This document shows, in pieces, positions 1-8,425 of a DNA stretch of 64,000 bases. The DNA lies in the NCBI RefSeq assembly GCF_015645385.1, contig NZ_JADOET010000014.1:27104-91103 (forward strand), given 5' to 3'. Within the stretch, counting starts at the first letter, position 1. Each line of letters opens with the position of its first letter. The position numbers and the translations under genes were made by a program. The notes beneath the pieces are model-generated. The model worked only from the letters and a program-made list of their open reading frames with translations. It had not been told where the DNA came from and searched no databases. The DNA comes from Winogradskyella marina (GTDB lineage Bacteria > Bacteroidota > Bacteroidia > Flavobacteriales > Flavobacteriaceae).

Positions 1-536
1 CTTCAGAATTACCAGAAGAACTAATGATTATGTCGTTACGAGCACCTTATACCATGCAACCTTATGGAAATGCTTGGTATGCAATTAATTTTGATGCAGA
101 CAAAGGGAAATGGAGCGATAATGAACAAGCCAAAGCATCAGTAAATTTAATTGCAGAATTTATTGATTATGCGTGTAGATCTTATGCTGTAGACGCAAAT
201 AATGTAACACTTTTAGGCTTTAGCCAAGGTACTATTTTAAGCTATGCTGTGGCTTTAACATATCCTGAAAAAGTTAAAAACATTGTTGCTTTAAGTGGTT
301 ATATAAATGAAGATATTTTACCAGATACCATAGAAGAACGTACAGTTTCTCACTTAAACTTCTTTTGTTCTCATGGTTCTGTAGACCAAGTCATACCGGT
401 AAGTTGGGCACAAAAAGCACCAGCGTTTTTAAAGGCTTTAGGTATTAATCATGAGTACACTGAATATCCTGTTGGACACGGAGTTGCACCACAGAATTTT
501 TATGATTTAAAGGCTTGGTTAAAGAAGTACATTTAA
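1..536 (+). CDS. alpha/beta hydrolase, phospholipase/carboxylesterase family (5' end outside window)
   Basis: The reading frame is open from base 3 to the stop, so the gene starts upstream and the first internal Met codon (base 24) is probably not the start. The visible 177 or so residues are the C-terminal part of a dienelactone-hydrolase/carboxylesterase-like fold. The nucleophile elbow is GFSQG; the catalytic Asp is probably in GSVDQVIPV and the His in YPVGHGVAP, in the right order for a Ser-Asp-His triad. The family hydrolyses short acyl esters or lysophospholipids in the cytoplasm; the substrate cannot be told. The gene converges on the next one with a 26-base gap. Confidence 0.8.
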   Translation, partial: SELPEELMIMSLRAPYTMQPYGNAWYAINFDADKGKWSDNEQAKASVNLIAEFIDYACRSYAVDANNVTLLGFSQGTILSYAVALTYPEKVKNIVALSGYINEDILPDTIEERTVSHLNFFCSHGSVDQVIPVSWAQKAPAFLKALGINHEYTEYPVGHGVAPQNFYDLKAWLKKYI

Positions 537-562
537 ACTTTCAAGCAATAAAAAACAGAACT

Positions 563-1069
563 TTATCCTATCTTAGGATATAAGAAATACTCTGCCAGTT
601 TATATTTTAGGTCGTTGTTTTCATCAATAGTATAGGTGACAAATATTTCTCCCCAAAATTCGCCATCCGTAAAATTCGCGACAATCCATTTGTGATTCAT
701 CACTCTCACTTTATTAATCACTAATTTAGAATCTGTCATAGATACATAAGGTACAATTGGGTGATCTTCACCTTCGTAGTCATTTAAATCATAAAGTCCA
801 TCTATGATTGCAGGAATCAATTGTTCTGTATCGTAACCCAAGGCTTCAAAATAAGATAACGCATCTTCATTTCTATCAATGCTAAAGTAGCTTAATTCAA
901 AATTCTTATCTTTTAAAGCTTTTATGGTTTTTTCCTTTTCGAGAAGTTTAGCTTTTACTTTAACAATATCTTCTTCGTATTTATCAATAATATTCTTTGA
1001 ATTCACATACTGAAAAATAAGTAACAGCACCGAAAAGATAAATAAATACATTAAAATTTTATTCTTCAT
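563..1069 (-). CDS. membrane-anchored hypothetical protein with coiled coil
   Basis: I do not recognise a named family. The 168-residue product starts with one hydrophobic segment (about residues 5-22), followed by a charged Lys/Glu-rich stretch to about residue 60 that looks like a coiled coil. A soluble C-terminal domain of about 110 residues is rich in aromatic and acidic residues. A single-pass inner-membrane protein with its domain outside the cytoplasm is the likely topology. It lies 2 bases downstream of the metallo-hydrolase gene on the same strand and is almost certainly co-transcribed with it. Confidence 0.7.
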   Translation of the reverse strand: MKNKILMYLFIFSVLLLIFQYVNSKNIIDKYEEDIVKVKAKLLEKEKTIKALKDKNFELSYFSIDRNEDALSYFEALGYDTEQLIPAIIDGLYDLNDYEGEDHPIVPYVSMTDSKLVINKVRVMNHKWIVANFTDGEFWGEIFVTYTIDENNDLKYKLAEYFLYPKIG

Positions 1070-1071
1070 AT

Positions 1072-1833
1072 CTATATGGTAATTTGTAAATTATCGTAAG
1101 CTAAAAAAACGTTTTCTGGTAATAGTTGTTGAACATCATCATGAAAACCTAACAAATGACTAATATGCGTTAAATAGGCACGTTTAGGCTTTACTTTAGC
1201 AATAAATGCTAATGCTTCTTCTAAGTTGAAATGGGAAATATGTGGTTTAATTCGTAAGGCATTCACCACTAAAACATCTAAGTTTTGAAGTTTTTCAATT
1301 TCAGAATCTGCAACGGTTTTCATATCTGTTAAATAGGCAAAATTATGAAAGCGGTAACCAAATACCTGAAGCTTATAATGTAAACCTTCAATAGGAATAA
1401 CCTTGAGATTTCCTGCTAAAAAAGGCTCATTTTTAACTTCTGTTGTCGTGACACTCGGCACTCCTGGGTATTTATTTTCTGTGGTAAAAATATAATCAAA
1501 CCGTTTCTCTAAAGCTTTAAAAACACGTTGATGCGCATACAAAGCTATATCACCTTGTCTAAAAAAAAACGGACGAATATCATCTAATCCCATGGTGTGA
1601 TCGGCATGTTCGTGTGTAAAAATAACACCATCGATTTTGCTCACCTTAGCATTAAGCATTTGTTGTCTAAAATCGGGACCACAATCGACTACAAACGTAT
1701 ACTCATCCCATTCTACTAATACAGAAACGCGCAAGCGTTTATCTTTAGGATTTTCACTTAAACACACTGGATGATCGCTCCCAATTATGGGAATTCCTTG
1801 CGATGTACCTGTTCCTAAAAATGTTACTTTCAA
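1072..1833 (-). CDS. MBL-fold metallo-hydrolase, PhnP-like
   Basis: The 253-residue protein opens with the beta-strand and turn MKVTFLGTGTSQGIP and carries the metallo-beta-lactamase signature THEHADH, with His74, His76, Asp78 and His79 as metal ligands. Later His residues (GLHYK, LTHISH) fit the remaining ligands. This arrangement is that of PhnP/RNase Z-like phosphodiesterases, which in PhnP hydrolyse cyclic phosphoribosyl phosphates. No phosphonate genes are nearby, so the substrate is open. It is first in a two-gene minus-strand unit with the membrane-anchored protein. Confidence 0.8.
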   Translation of the reverse strand: MKVTFLGTGTSQGIPIIGSDHPVCLSENPKDKRLRVSVLVEWDEYTFVVDCGPDFRQQMLNAKVSKIDGVIFTHEHADHTMGLDDIRPFFFRQGDIALYAHQRVFKALEKRFDYIFTTENKYPGVPSVTTTEVKNEPFLAGNLKVIPIEGLHYKLQVFGYRFHNFAYLTDMKTVADSEIEKLQNLDVLVVNALRIKPHISHFNLEEALAFIAKVKPKRAYLTHISHLLGFHDDVQQLLPENVFLAYDNLQITI

Positions 1834-1984
1834 AACTCTTAAATTTCTAATACAACCCTAAATTGTAAACCTCGCAAAAAAGCATTCTATTTTCCGTTGT
1901 ATTTCACTATATAGAAAAAAAATGCCTTATTGATTTGTTATATTTTCAATTCGGAATTGTGATGACAAAAATAAACTTATTTTT

Positions 1985-2013
1985 TTGTTTGCAATAGTAA
2001 AACTGTACCTTTG
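1985..2013 (+). promoter_or_regulatory. Bacteroidota-type promoter
   Basis: A TTG at 1985-1987 (within TTTTTTG) is followed after 18 bases by TACCTTTG at 2006-2013. This matches the -33 TTG / -7 TAnnTTTG pattern of Bacteroidota housekeeping promoters. The start codon of the next gene is 25 bases downstream. Confidence 0.6.
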
Positions 2014-2038
2014 CTAAAACGACGCAAACCCAATATCT

Positions 2039-3517
2039 ATGGATGACATAACGTACACTGGCGATTCAGATTTCGAAAATATTCCTTCTCTAGCAGACAA
2101 AGCTTTACGTATAAATCTTAATGCTGATATTTACGGAACCTTTTCTGAAATTGGCGCAGGACAAGAAACTGTACGTCAATTTTTTAGAGCAGGAGGAGCG
2201 TCTGGAACCATTGCTAAAGCTATGTCTGCTTACGATAAAGATTTTAGTGATGCGATTTACGGTATCGAAGATGATAAACGCTATGTCACAGAAGCCAGAC
2301 TTCGTAAAATGCTAAACCACGAAGTTAACTTAATGGAAAAGCGTATAACGAGAGATAAACATCCTAACAAAATATTTTTCTCTTATGCGAATACAGTGGC
2401 TACCATAGATTTTGCAAAAAAATTTAAAGGTCATGGTTGGGTTGGAATTAAATATCAGGTTGCTCCTAATCAGCCTTATAATGATATAATTATCCACGTT
2501 CGTTTTAAAGAAACTGATGCGCGTTTACAACAAGAAACATTAGGTAAATTAGGAACTAATTTAATTTATGGTGCATTTTACAAATACAACCAACCTAGAA
2601 AATTATTACGATACTTATACGACCATTTAGATAAAGACCAATTAGAAATTGATACCATTAACTTCTCAGGTCCAGTATTTGAAAATATAGATAACCGTTT
2701 AATGAGCTTACAACTGGTGAAAAACGGCATGACAGATGCCGTTATGTTTGCGCCAGATGGTAATAATGTATTACCTGCTCGTGTCCTTTACAAAAAGAAC
2801 ATTTTAACGCTTAGAGGAAGCTTTAGACCTGTGACTAAGGTAAATATGGACATGTTAGAGAAATCTTACGAAATGTTCGTAAAAGAAAATAAAGTTGACA
2901 AAGAAAAAACGCAAGTTGTTTTTGAAATTACGCTTTCTAACCTAAGAGCGGAAGGTGAAATTGACGAACAAGACTTTATGGATCGTGCGAAACTGCTATG
3001 TTCATTAGGACAAACGGTATTGATTTCAAACTTTCAAGAGTATTACAAATTGGTTGAATACTTCTCTCAATATTCTAGAGCAAGAATGGGCTTAGCAATG
3101 GGTGTAAATAACCTCGTTGATATTTTTGATGAGAAATATTACCGTCATTTAAGTGGTGGTATTTTAGAAGCTTTTGGAAAACTATTTTACAAGGATTTAC
3201 GCGTCTACTTATATCCAATGCAAAACGACGATGGTAGCTTAACTACTAGCGAAAATCTTAAAGTTCATCCACGTATGAAGGAACTCTACAAGTTTTTTAA
3301 ATATAATGGTAAAGTTGTAGACATTACAGATTACGATATCTCTAACCTCTCAGTGTTCTCTAGAACTGTCCTTAAAATGATAATGGATAATGAAGAAGGA
3401 TGGGAAGCAATGTTACCAGAAGGTGTTTCTAAGTTAATTAAAGAGAAAAGCTTATTTGGTTGCGAATCTGAAGAGGTGATGCATGCGAGCTATAAAGAAT
3501 CTAGATCTTCTCGATAA
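2039..3517 (+). CDS. large conserved protein of unknown function
   Basis: The 492-residue soluble protein has no signal peptide or membrane segment. Close relatives seem to be widespread in Bacteroidota, and I recall conserved stretches such as ADKALRINLN, GAGQETVRQFFRAGGASGT and SAYDKDFSDAIYG. Some database entries, as I remember, carry labels linked to nicotinate nucleotide metabolism, but I see no nucleotidyltransferase (H/T)xGH motif here and would not use them. The glycine-rich start and high conservation suggest an enzyme. It has its own good promoter and is monocistronic. Confidence 0.75.
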   Translation: MDDITYTGDSDFENIPSLADKALRINLNADIYGTFSEIGAGQETVRQFFRAGGASGTIAKAMSAYDKDFSDAIYGIEDDKRYVTEARLRKMLNHEVNLMEKRITRDKHPNKIFFSYANTVATIDFAKKFKGHGWVGIKYQVAPNQPYNDIIIHVRFKETDARLQQETLGKLGTNLIYGAFYKYNQPRKLLRYLYDHLDKDQLEIDTINFSGPVFENIDNRLMSLQLVKNGMTDAVMFAPDGNNVLPARVLYKKNILTLRGSFRPVTKVNMDMLEKSYEMFVKENKVDKEKTQVVFEITLSNLRAEGEIDEQDFMDRAKLLCSLGQTVLISNFQEYYKLVEYFSQYSRARMGLAMGVNNLVDIFDEKYYRHLSGGILEAFGKLFYKDLRVYLYPMQNDDGSLTTSENLKVHPRMKELYKFFKYNGKVVDITDYDISNLSVFSRTVLKMIMDNEEGWEAMLPEGVSKLIKEKSLFGCESEEVMHASYKESRSSR

Positions 3518-3645
3518 TTCATTAGTGCGGAGCAATAAAAAAACGGCATTCGGAAGGCCTTATCTTTTACGATTAAAACTCCACACCTAAATTTCATTAT
3601 TTATATTATTATAGGCTTCGCTTCAAACGAAACTGTAAATTCATT

Positions 3646-4974
3646 TTACATAAAAATAAGTTGTGTAATAATGTATATTGGTAATAATATAACAAGCGAA
3701 AATTTAATCATATAACCAAAGAAGCTCGGCATTTTAATCTTATTGTCTTCTGCAATTGATTTTACCATAAAATTAGGACCATTACCAATATAAGTAAGTG
3801 CACCAAAAAACACAGCACTAGTAGCAATAGCACTAAGAATATGCTCTGCTACATTGGCAACTAACGGAACACTATCAGCATACGGAATATTTGCTGCTAC
3901 ACTATGAAAAGCGACTGCTGTTGGTGTATTATCTAAAAATGCACTCAGAAAACCAGTAGCATAATAATAATGCCATGGATCTGTAAGTCCCATAGCTGGA
4001 GCGTGTTGCCTAAGGTATATTAATGTAGGAGTCATAGTAATAAATATACCAATAAACACCACCGCAACTTCTGCAATCGGTCCCCAAGAAAATTTATTAC
4101 TTTCTCGTATCTTTTTAGACGTTGTAATGAAAGCCAGAATTGTTAATATAATAAGTACTATTTCTCGTAAATGAACAAGCCAAAACGGAGAATTTTCATC
4201 AGCAATTTCAGGAATTGTATCAGAATTAATTAAAGCTACAGAAAAAACAACACCAAGTAAAAAGATGAAATTAATTGCTCCTGTGATACGAATAGGTTTA
4301 ATTTCTACGGCATCAGCAATTAAATTTTCTCGTGGCTCCTTTTTATAATAATAAGAATCAATAAAATAATATATAATAAGGAGTAATGCTCCTACAAAAG
4401 CCCACTCTGGAAGTAAACTAAAAAACCATGTAAAGCTAGCTCCTCTTAAGTACAACATCAACAATGGTGGATCTCCAAGAGGAGTTAATAAGCCACCACA
4501 GTTAGCAACTGCAGCAATAAAGAATAAAATAGTATGTACACTAAATTGACGTTGTTTGTTGATGGAAATTACTGGTCTAATTAATAACATTGCAGCTCCT
4601 GTAGTTCCCATAAATGACGCCAATAGGTATCCAATTCCTAAAAACAGTGTATTTATTTTGGGTTTTGCTTTAATATCTCCACTGAGATGAATACCTCCCG
4701 TTATAACAAATAAGGATGTTAGCAAAACAATAAACGGAATGTAATCACCTATCACTTGATGACTTAAGTGATCCGTTAAATCCATGTAAACCAAATACGC
4801 TATTGTTGGTACACTTAGCACTATAGATACTAATAACTTATTCCGATTATTTTCCCACCATTCTTCGGCAATAAGAGGTCCTATTGCGATGGCTAATAGG
4901 ATTAAAAAAAACGGAATTGAGGGCCAAAGTGGTATTTGTTGCACTAATTCTGGACTACTATTGATTAATAACAT
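3646..4974 (-). CDS. NhaD/ArsB-like sodium:proton antiporter (ion transporter superfamily)
   Basis: The 442-residue product is almost entirely hydrophobic, with roughly 11-12 membrane segments. It contains loops typical of the ion transporter (IT) superfamily, such as FMGTTGAAMLLIRP, CGGLLTPLGDPPL and FLDNTPTAVAFH, where two re-entrant Asn/Thr-Pro motifs sit near the substrate site. NhaD-type members exchange Na+ or Li+ for H+ across the inner membrane, but other members carry citrate or arsenite, so the ion is inferred from family resemblance only. It stands alone with long non-coding DNA upstream. Confidence 0.75.
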   Translation of the reverse strand: MLLINSSPELVQQIPLWPSIPFFLILLAIAIGPLIAEEWWENNRNKLLVSIVLSVPTIAYLVYMDLTDHLSHQVIGDYIPFIVLLTSLFVITGGIHLSGDIKAKPKINTLFLGIGYLLASFMGTTGAAMLLIRPVISINKQRQFSVHTILFFIAAVANCGGLLTPLGDPPLLMLYLRGASFTWFFSLLPEWAFVGALLLIIYYFIDSYYYKKEPRENLIADAVEIKPIRITGAINFIFLLGVVFSVALINSDTIPEIADENSPFWLVHLREIVLIILTILAFITTSKKIRESNKFSWGPIAEVAVVFIGIFITMTPTLIYLRQHAPAMGLTDPWHYYYATGFLSAFLDNTPTAVAFHSVAANIPYADSVPLVANVAEHILSAIATSAVFFGALTYIGNGPNFMVKSIAEDNKIKMPSFFGYMIKFSLVILLPIYIITQLIFM

Positions 4975-5353
4975 AAGGGGAAATTAAAAGACAAATTAAT
5001 CTCGTACTAAGTTAAAAAGTTAAGTTTTAAAATCGCTTAGTATTCTTTTATTTTTATGTTAAATAATGTCTAATGGCACTAATAAGCAAAAATCCCAAAT
5101 ACAACGTTTTGATTATCAATTCGTAAGAATACATGATAGTACAAAACAAAAAGCTGTACTTACTAAGTTTTTAATTTAGATTGGTCTAATCTAGTGTATA
5201 AAAACACTTATTTTAGTAGTCGTTTTTTTCGGACATAGTAAAAAACGATAGCATTTATTCCATAAACATTTAACTATTTAAAGATTATGTAGCTTTTAAA
5301 TAGAATTGAAACCGTTTAATATAATGTATAAATGGAAATGATTTGAAGAATAA
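4975..5353 (+). other. non-coding gap, no gene seen
   Basis: This is about 380 bases of AT-rich DNA between two minus-strand genes. The only structure I noted is a short inverted repeat, TAGATT (5177-5182) with AATCTA (5188-5193). No open frame longer than about 20 codons with gene-like content is evident, and nothing resembles a tRNA or riboswitch. It must contain the promoter of the antiporter gene and any terminator of bcp. Confidence 0.5.
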
Positions 5354-5809
5354 TTACCCTTCTAATATCTGATCAGTGTGAGCCTTCGTCTTTACTTTAG
5401 TTATCACATCTGAAAGAACTCCATTTTCGTCTATTACAAAAGTCGTTCTATGAATACCATCATACTCTCTACCCATAAATTTTTTAGGTCCCCAAACTCC
5501 AAAAGCTTCGATAACAGATTTATCTTCGTCCGCTAATAGTGGATACTGAAAATCGTATTTATTTTTAAAATTAGATTGTCGTTTGGCACTATCTGCACTA
5601 ACTCCTAAAATCTCATAGCCTAAAGACTGAAAACGCTCATAATTATCATTAAGGTTACAGGCTTCTGCTGTACAACCAGGAGTGCTCGCTTTCGGGTAAA
5701 AGAAAACAACTAACTTTTTGCCTTTATAATCCGATAAAGAAATGGTACGGCCTTGTTCATCTTGTGCTGAAAAATCTGGTGCCTTATCTCCTACTTTTAA
5801 ATGTGTCAT
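5354..5809 (-). CDS. bcp: thioredoxin-dependent peroxiredoxin Bcp
   Basis: The 151-residue protein reduces hydrogen peroxide and organic hydroperoxides, using thioredoxin to regenerate itself. The motif PKASTPGCTAEAC gives the peroxidatic Cys46 and, five residues later, Cys51 as the resolving cysteine, the arrangement of the PrxQ/BCP subfamily. Length and the C-terminal strand with GIHRTTFVID are normal for the family. It is divergent from nth, with 46 bases between the start codons, so the two promoters must be close together or overlap. Confidence 0.92.
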   Translation of the reverse strand: MTHLKVGDKAPDFSAQDEQGRTISLSDYKGKKLVVFFYPKASTPGCTAEACNLNDNYERFQSLGYEILGVSADSAKRQSNFKNKYDFQYPLLADEDKSVIEAFGVWGPKKFMGREYDGIHRTTFVIDENGVLSDVITKVKTKAHTDQILEG

Positions 5810-5855
5810 AATTACGTAAATTTGTATTTAATCTTTGATTACGTAAAAATACAAA

Positions 5856-6512
5856 ATGACTAAACAAGAAAAAGTTAATTTCGTTATAAATACCTTGTAT
5901 AAATTATATCCTGAAATTCCAGTGCCCTTGGACCATAAGGATCCTTATACATTATTAATTGCCGTTTTAATGTCTGCGCAAAGTACAGATGTACGTGTCA
6001 ATAAAATTACTCCATTATTGTTTGAACGTGCCGACAATCCGTACGACATGATTAAGCTAAGTGTAGAAGAAATCAGAGACATTATAAAACCCGTTGGCTT
6101 GTCGCCAATGAAAAGTAAAGGTATTCATGGCTTATCTCAAATTTTAATTGATCAACACAATGGCGAAGTTCCTAAAACTTATGAAGCTTTAGAAGCACTA
6201 CCAGCAGTAGGTCATAAAACGGCTGCTGTAGTATTATCACAAGCTTTTGGTATTCCTGCATTCCCTGTAGATACACATATTCATCGTTTAATGTACCGTT
6301 GGAATTTAACGAATGGCAAAAACGTAGTACAAACCGAAAAAGATGCCAAACGTATTTTCCCAGAAGAACTTTGGAACGATTTACACCTTCAAATTATTTG
6401 GTATGGTAGAGAATATTCGCCGGCTCGTGGTTGGGATTTAGATAAAGATATTATTACCAAAACTATTGGAAGAAAGTCCGTTTTAAATGACTATTATAAA
6501 AAGAAAAAATAG
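5856..6512 (+). CDS. nth: endonuclease III, iron-sulfur cluster site missing
   Basis: The 218-residue DNA glycosylase/AP lyase should remove oxidised pyrimidines in base-excision repair. The helix-hairpin-helix reads LPAVGHKTA, with the lyase Lys at 121 and the catalytic Asp at 139 in PVDTHIHR. Canonical endonuclease III binds a [4Fe-4S] cluster through four cysteines at the C-terminus. Here the equivalent stretch reads SPARGWDLDKDIITKT and the whole protein contains no cysteine at all. Fold and catalytic residues are otherwise complete, so it is probably active. It is divergent from bcp and followed 46 bases later by a lipoprotein gene. Confidence 0.9.
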   Translation: MTKQEKVNFVINTLYKLYPEIPVPLDHKDPYTLLIAVLMSAQSTDVRVNKITPLLFERADNPYDMIKLSVEEIRDIIKPVGLSPMKSKGIHGLSQILIDQHNGEVPKTYEALEALPAVGHKTAAVVLSQAFGIPAFPVDTHIHRLMYRWNLTNGKNVVQTEKDAKRIFPEELWNDLHLQIIWYGREYSPARGWDLDKDIITKTIGRKSVLNDYYKKKK

Positions 6513-6558
6513 TGAAACTTGGAACAATTATTGAGGTGTTACATCAAACCATCAATTT

Positions 6559-7110
6559 ATGAAAAATCTAACCGTTCTCTTTTTTATTTTAGTTTTCACC
6601 TCTTGTATTCCGGTAAAAATAGCGCCTAAATTTAAGAATCAGGATTACAAAATAATGCAAGCTAAAAAGTTTCAAAAACACATGCCTAGAGAAACAGCTT
6701 TCATATTTAAAGATCCTAAAAATGCTGGTGATTTCTATAATTACATCAATAAAAAATTCAAACTAAACGGAAAAGATGTTGGCTATAATGTCCCGTTTCA
6801 ACTTGAAGGACAAACCTTGTATTTATCATATCATGAAGCAGAACGAACAGATGAAAGCATAAATCTTCCATTGGCTGTAATTGATGCGAAACGAGAAAGC
6901 AACGGCAACTCGCGTTTATTTGAAGGTAACTATTCAAACAGAACAGGTCATTGGTATATTTTACTAACGGTTTATGACGAAAACATCAAAAACTGTTTAA
7001 GAGATAAACATCTTTTAAAGGCTAAAACAATTGAATATTTAAAAGGACTACAGCAAGAATACCTTACCACTCAAAACTACGAAGAGTTACTACTAACAAA
7101 AAAATCCTGA
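6559..7110 (+). CDS. putative lipoprotein of unknown function
   Basis: The 183-residue product begins with a hydrophobic signal sequence ending in the lipobox FTSC, so Cys16 is the likely lipidated residue. The rest is a soluble basic and aromatic-rich domain that I do not recognise. There is no acidic motif after the Cys, so it may stay on the periplasmic face. It probably shares a transcript with nth, and its stop codon lies inside the terminator hairpin that follows. Confidence 0.75.
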   Translation: MKNLTVLFFILVFTSCIPVKIAPKFKNQDYKIMQAKKFQKHMPRETAFIFKDPKNAGDFYNYINKKFKLNGKDVGYNVPFQLEGQTLYLSYHEAERTDESINLPLAVIDAKRESNGNSRLFEGNYSNRTGHWYILLTVYDENIKNCLRDKHLLKAKTIEYLKGLQQEYLTTQNYEELLLTKKS

Positions 7111-7131
7111 TGTTTTTCACATCAGGATTTT
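7101..7131. terminator. bidirectional intrinsic terminator
   Basis: AAAATCCTGATG (7101-7112) pairs with CATCAGGATTTT (7120-7131) over 12 bases with a 7-base loop. Runs of A and T flank both sides, so it can end transcription from the lipoprotein gene and from the minus-strand sigma-factor unit. The TGA stop of the lipoprotein gene (7108-7110) is part of the stem. Confidence 0.8.
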
Positions 7132-7144
7132 TCTATTAATTAAA

Positions 7145-7288
7145 TTAATTTAGAAGTGCTTCAAACTTCATTTTATTATGCCCTAGAACACTTAACGCCT
7201 TTGAATAATTCAAAAGAAAACGAATCGTCTCATCTTTTGGATTTAGGTTACATTGTTTTGGGGAAGCGTGAGAGTAAATTTTTGCCAT
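7145..7288 (-). CDS. small conserved protein (47 residues) downstream of the sigma factor
   Basis: Translating the minus strand from ATG at 7288 to TAA at 7145 gives a 47-residue protein. Its second half, including KDETIRFLLNYSKAL and ending MKFEALLN, resembles short flavobacterial proteins that I remember as helical and of unknown function. It begins 56 bases after the sigma-factor stop, on the same strand, and ends just before a terminator, which supports a real translated gene. The opposite strand also has an open frame here, but that one has no family resemblance. Confidence 0.65.
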   Translation of the reverse strand: MAKIYSHASPKQCNLNPKDETIRFLLNYSKALSVLGHNKMKFEALLN

Positions 7289-7344
7289 TTTTTAGGTGTA
7301 TTAGTTTATATATAGCAAAACGTACTTCTATATCCTTTATTGTA

Positions 7345-7929
7345 TCAATTTGTTAAAATGATATTGTTTTGCTCAATGACCTTTCGCATATTAATTAATG
7401 CATAACGCATTCTTCCTAAGGCAGTATTAATACTCACTCCTGTTCTTTCTGAAATTTCCTTAAAACTCATGTCTTGATACATACGCATTAAAAGCACCTG
7501 CTTTTGGTCTTCTGGTAACTCTTCAATAATACGTCTCACATCAGATTCTACTTGGTCTTTAATAAGCACCTTCTCTGCGTTTAAAGCCGAATCGCTAAGT
7601 ACAGAAAAAATACTGAATTCACCTGCATTATCAAATTTTGGCATGCGGTTGTTTTTTCTAAAATGATCGATCACTAAATTGTGAGCAATTCGCATAACCC
7701 ATGGTAAAAATTTACCTTCCTCGTTATACTTTCCTCGTTTTAAGTTTTTTATAACCTTAATAAAAGTATCCTGAAAAACATCTTCAGTAATGTCTCTATC
7801 AAATACTTTAGAATAAATAAAACTGTAAATTTTTTGCTTATGCCTTTCTATTAAAATCGAAAGTGCATTCTCGTTACCTTTAATGTAGTTGCTAACCAAC
7901 TCTGCGTCTTGGATAAGTTCTTTTTTCAT
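7345..7929 (-). CDS. RNA polymerase sigma-70 family (ECF-like) factor
   Basis: The 194-residue protein has a region 2 domain (about residues 25-92, containing IYSFIYSKVFDRDITEDVFQ and the -10-binding helix WVMRIAHNLVIDHFRK) and a region 4 helix-turn-helix (about 130-182, QDMSFKEISERTGVSINTAL). Regions 1 and 3 are absent, as in ECF sigma factors. No anti-sigma gene is next to it. Instead a 47-residue protein gene follows. Very similar proteins are, as I recall, well conserved throughout Flavobacteriaceae, which suggests a general rather than niche role. Confidence 0.88.
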   Translation of the reverse strand: MKKELIQDAELVSNYIKGNENALSILIERHKQKIYSFIYSKVFDRDITEDVFQDTFIKVIKNLKRGKYNEEGKFLPWVMRIAHNLVIDHFRKNNRMPKFDNAGEFSIFSVLSDSALNAEKVLIKDQVESDVRRIIEELPEDQKQVLLMRMYQDMSFKEISERTGVSINTALGRMRYALINMRKVIEQNNIILTN

Positions 7930-8039
7930 AATAATTACTTTAATGCCTAGTAGTTGCCTACTAAGTTTGGGGTTTCTAGCTGTTTTTTTTAAAGTAATAT
8001 TATGCGATACGCAGATGTCTTTTTAAAATGAATAGATTT

Positions 8040-8072
8040 CAAATATAACAACATTCATTCCAATTATACAAA
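8040..8072 (-). promoter_or_regulatory. candidate promoter of the sigma-factor gene
   Basis: On the minus strand TTTG (8072-8069) is followed after 21 bases by TATATTTG (8047-8040), close to the Bacteroidota -33/-7 consensus. It would give a leader of about 100 bases, which contains a small hairpin, TAGTAG (7948-7953) with CTACTA (7958-7963), just before the start codon. Confidence 0.5.
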
Positions 8073-8393
8073 GAAAAGTACTAAAATTTAACATTTTATC
8101 GGACAAAGTGCTCCTTTAATAGATATAAAAAGTACGAATTTTAAACGTTTTACTATTAGAGATAAATTGATAGACGCATTAATACTAGTATAAAGGTATA
8201 AACATATAAAACGAACCACTTAAAAAAACTTAAGTTTTAAGAAGTAAACCCAGTATGTATTCTTATTAATTAGTCAAGATCAAATCGTGGTTCTATTGCC
8301 TAATTGTATAACTGCCTTCTAACTAAAAAAAAGTCGCCATCTGTTTCAACGGATGAATTACAGCACATAGTTCAATCTTTACTGGCTAAATAG

Positions 8394-8401
8394 TATCTTT
8401 G
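8394..8401 (+). promoter_or_regulatory. -7 box of the uvrA promoter
   Basis: TATCTTTG matches TAnnTTTG and lies 25 bases before the uvrA start codon. No clear TTG is found at the -33 distance, so this is a partial match. Confidence 0.4.
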
Positions 8402-8425
8402 CAAACTTAGATATCAAAATAACCT

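Larger units (their letters stand above)
7930..8425. other. divergent intergenic region, no gene seen
   Basis: Nearly 500 bases separate the sigma-factor and uvrA start codons. I see candidate promoters for both genes (listed separately) and a short hairpin in the sigma-factor leader. No convincing small gene, structured RNA or repeat is evident in the middle. Confidence 0.5.

Noticed and set aside
7156..7356. Plus-strand 66-codon open frame
   Set aside because: It is antisense to the 47-residue protein, which has the better family resemblance and context.
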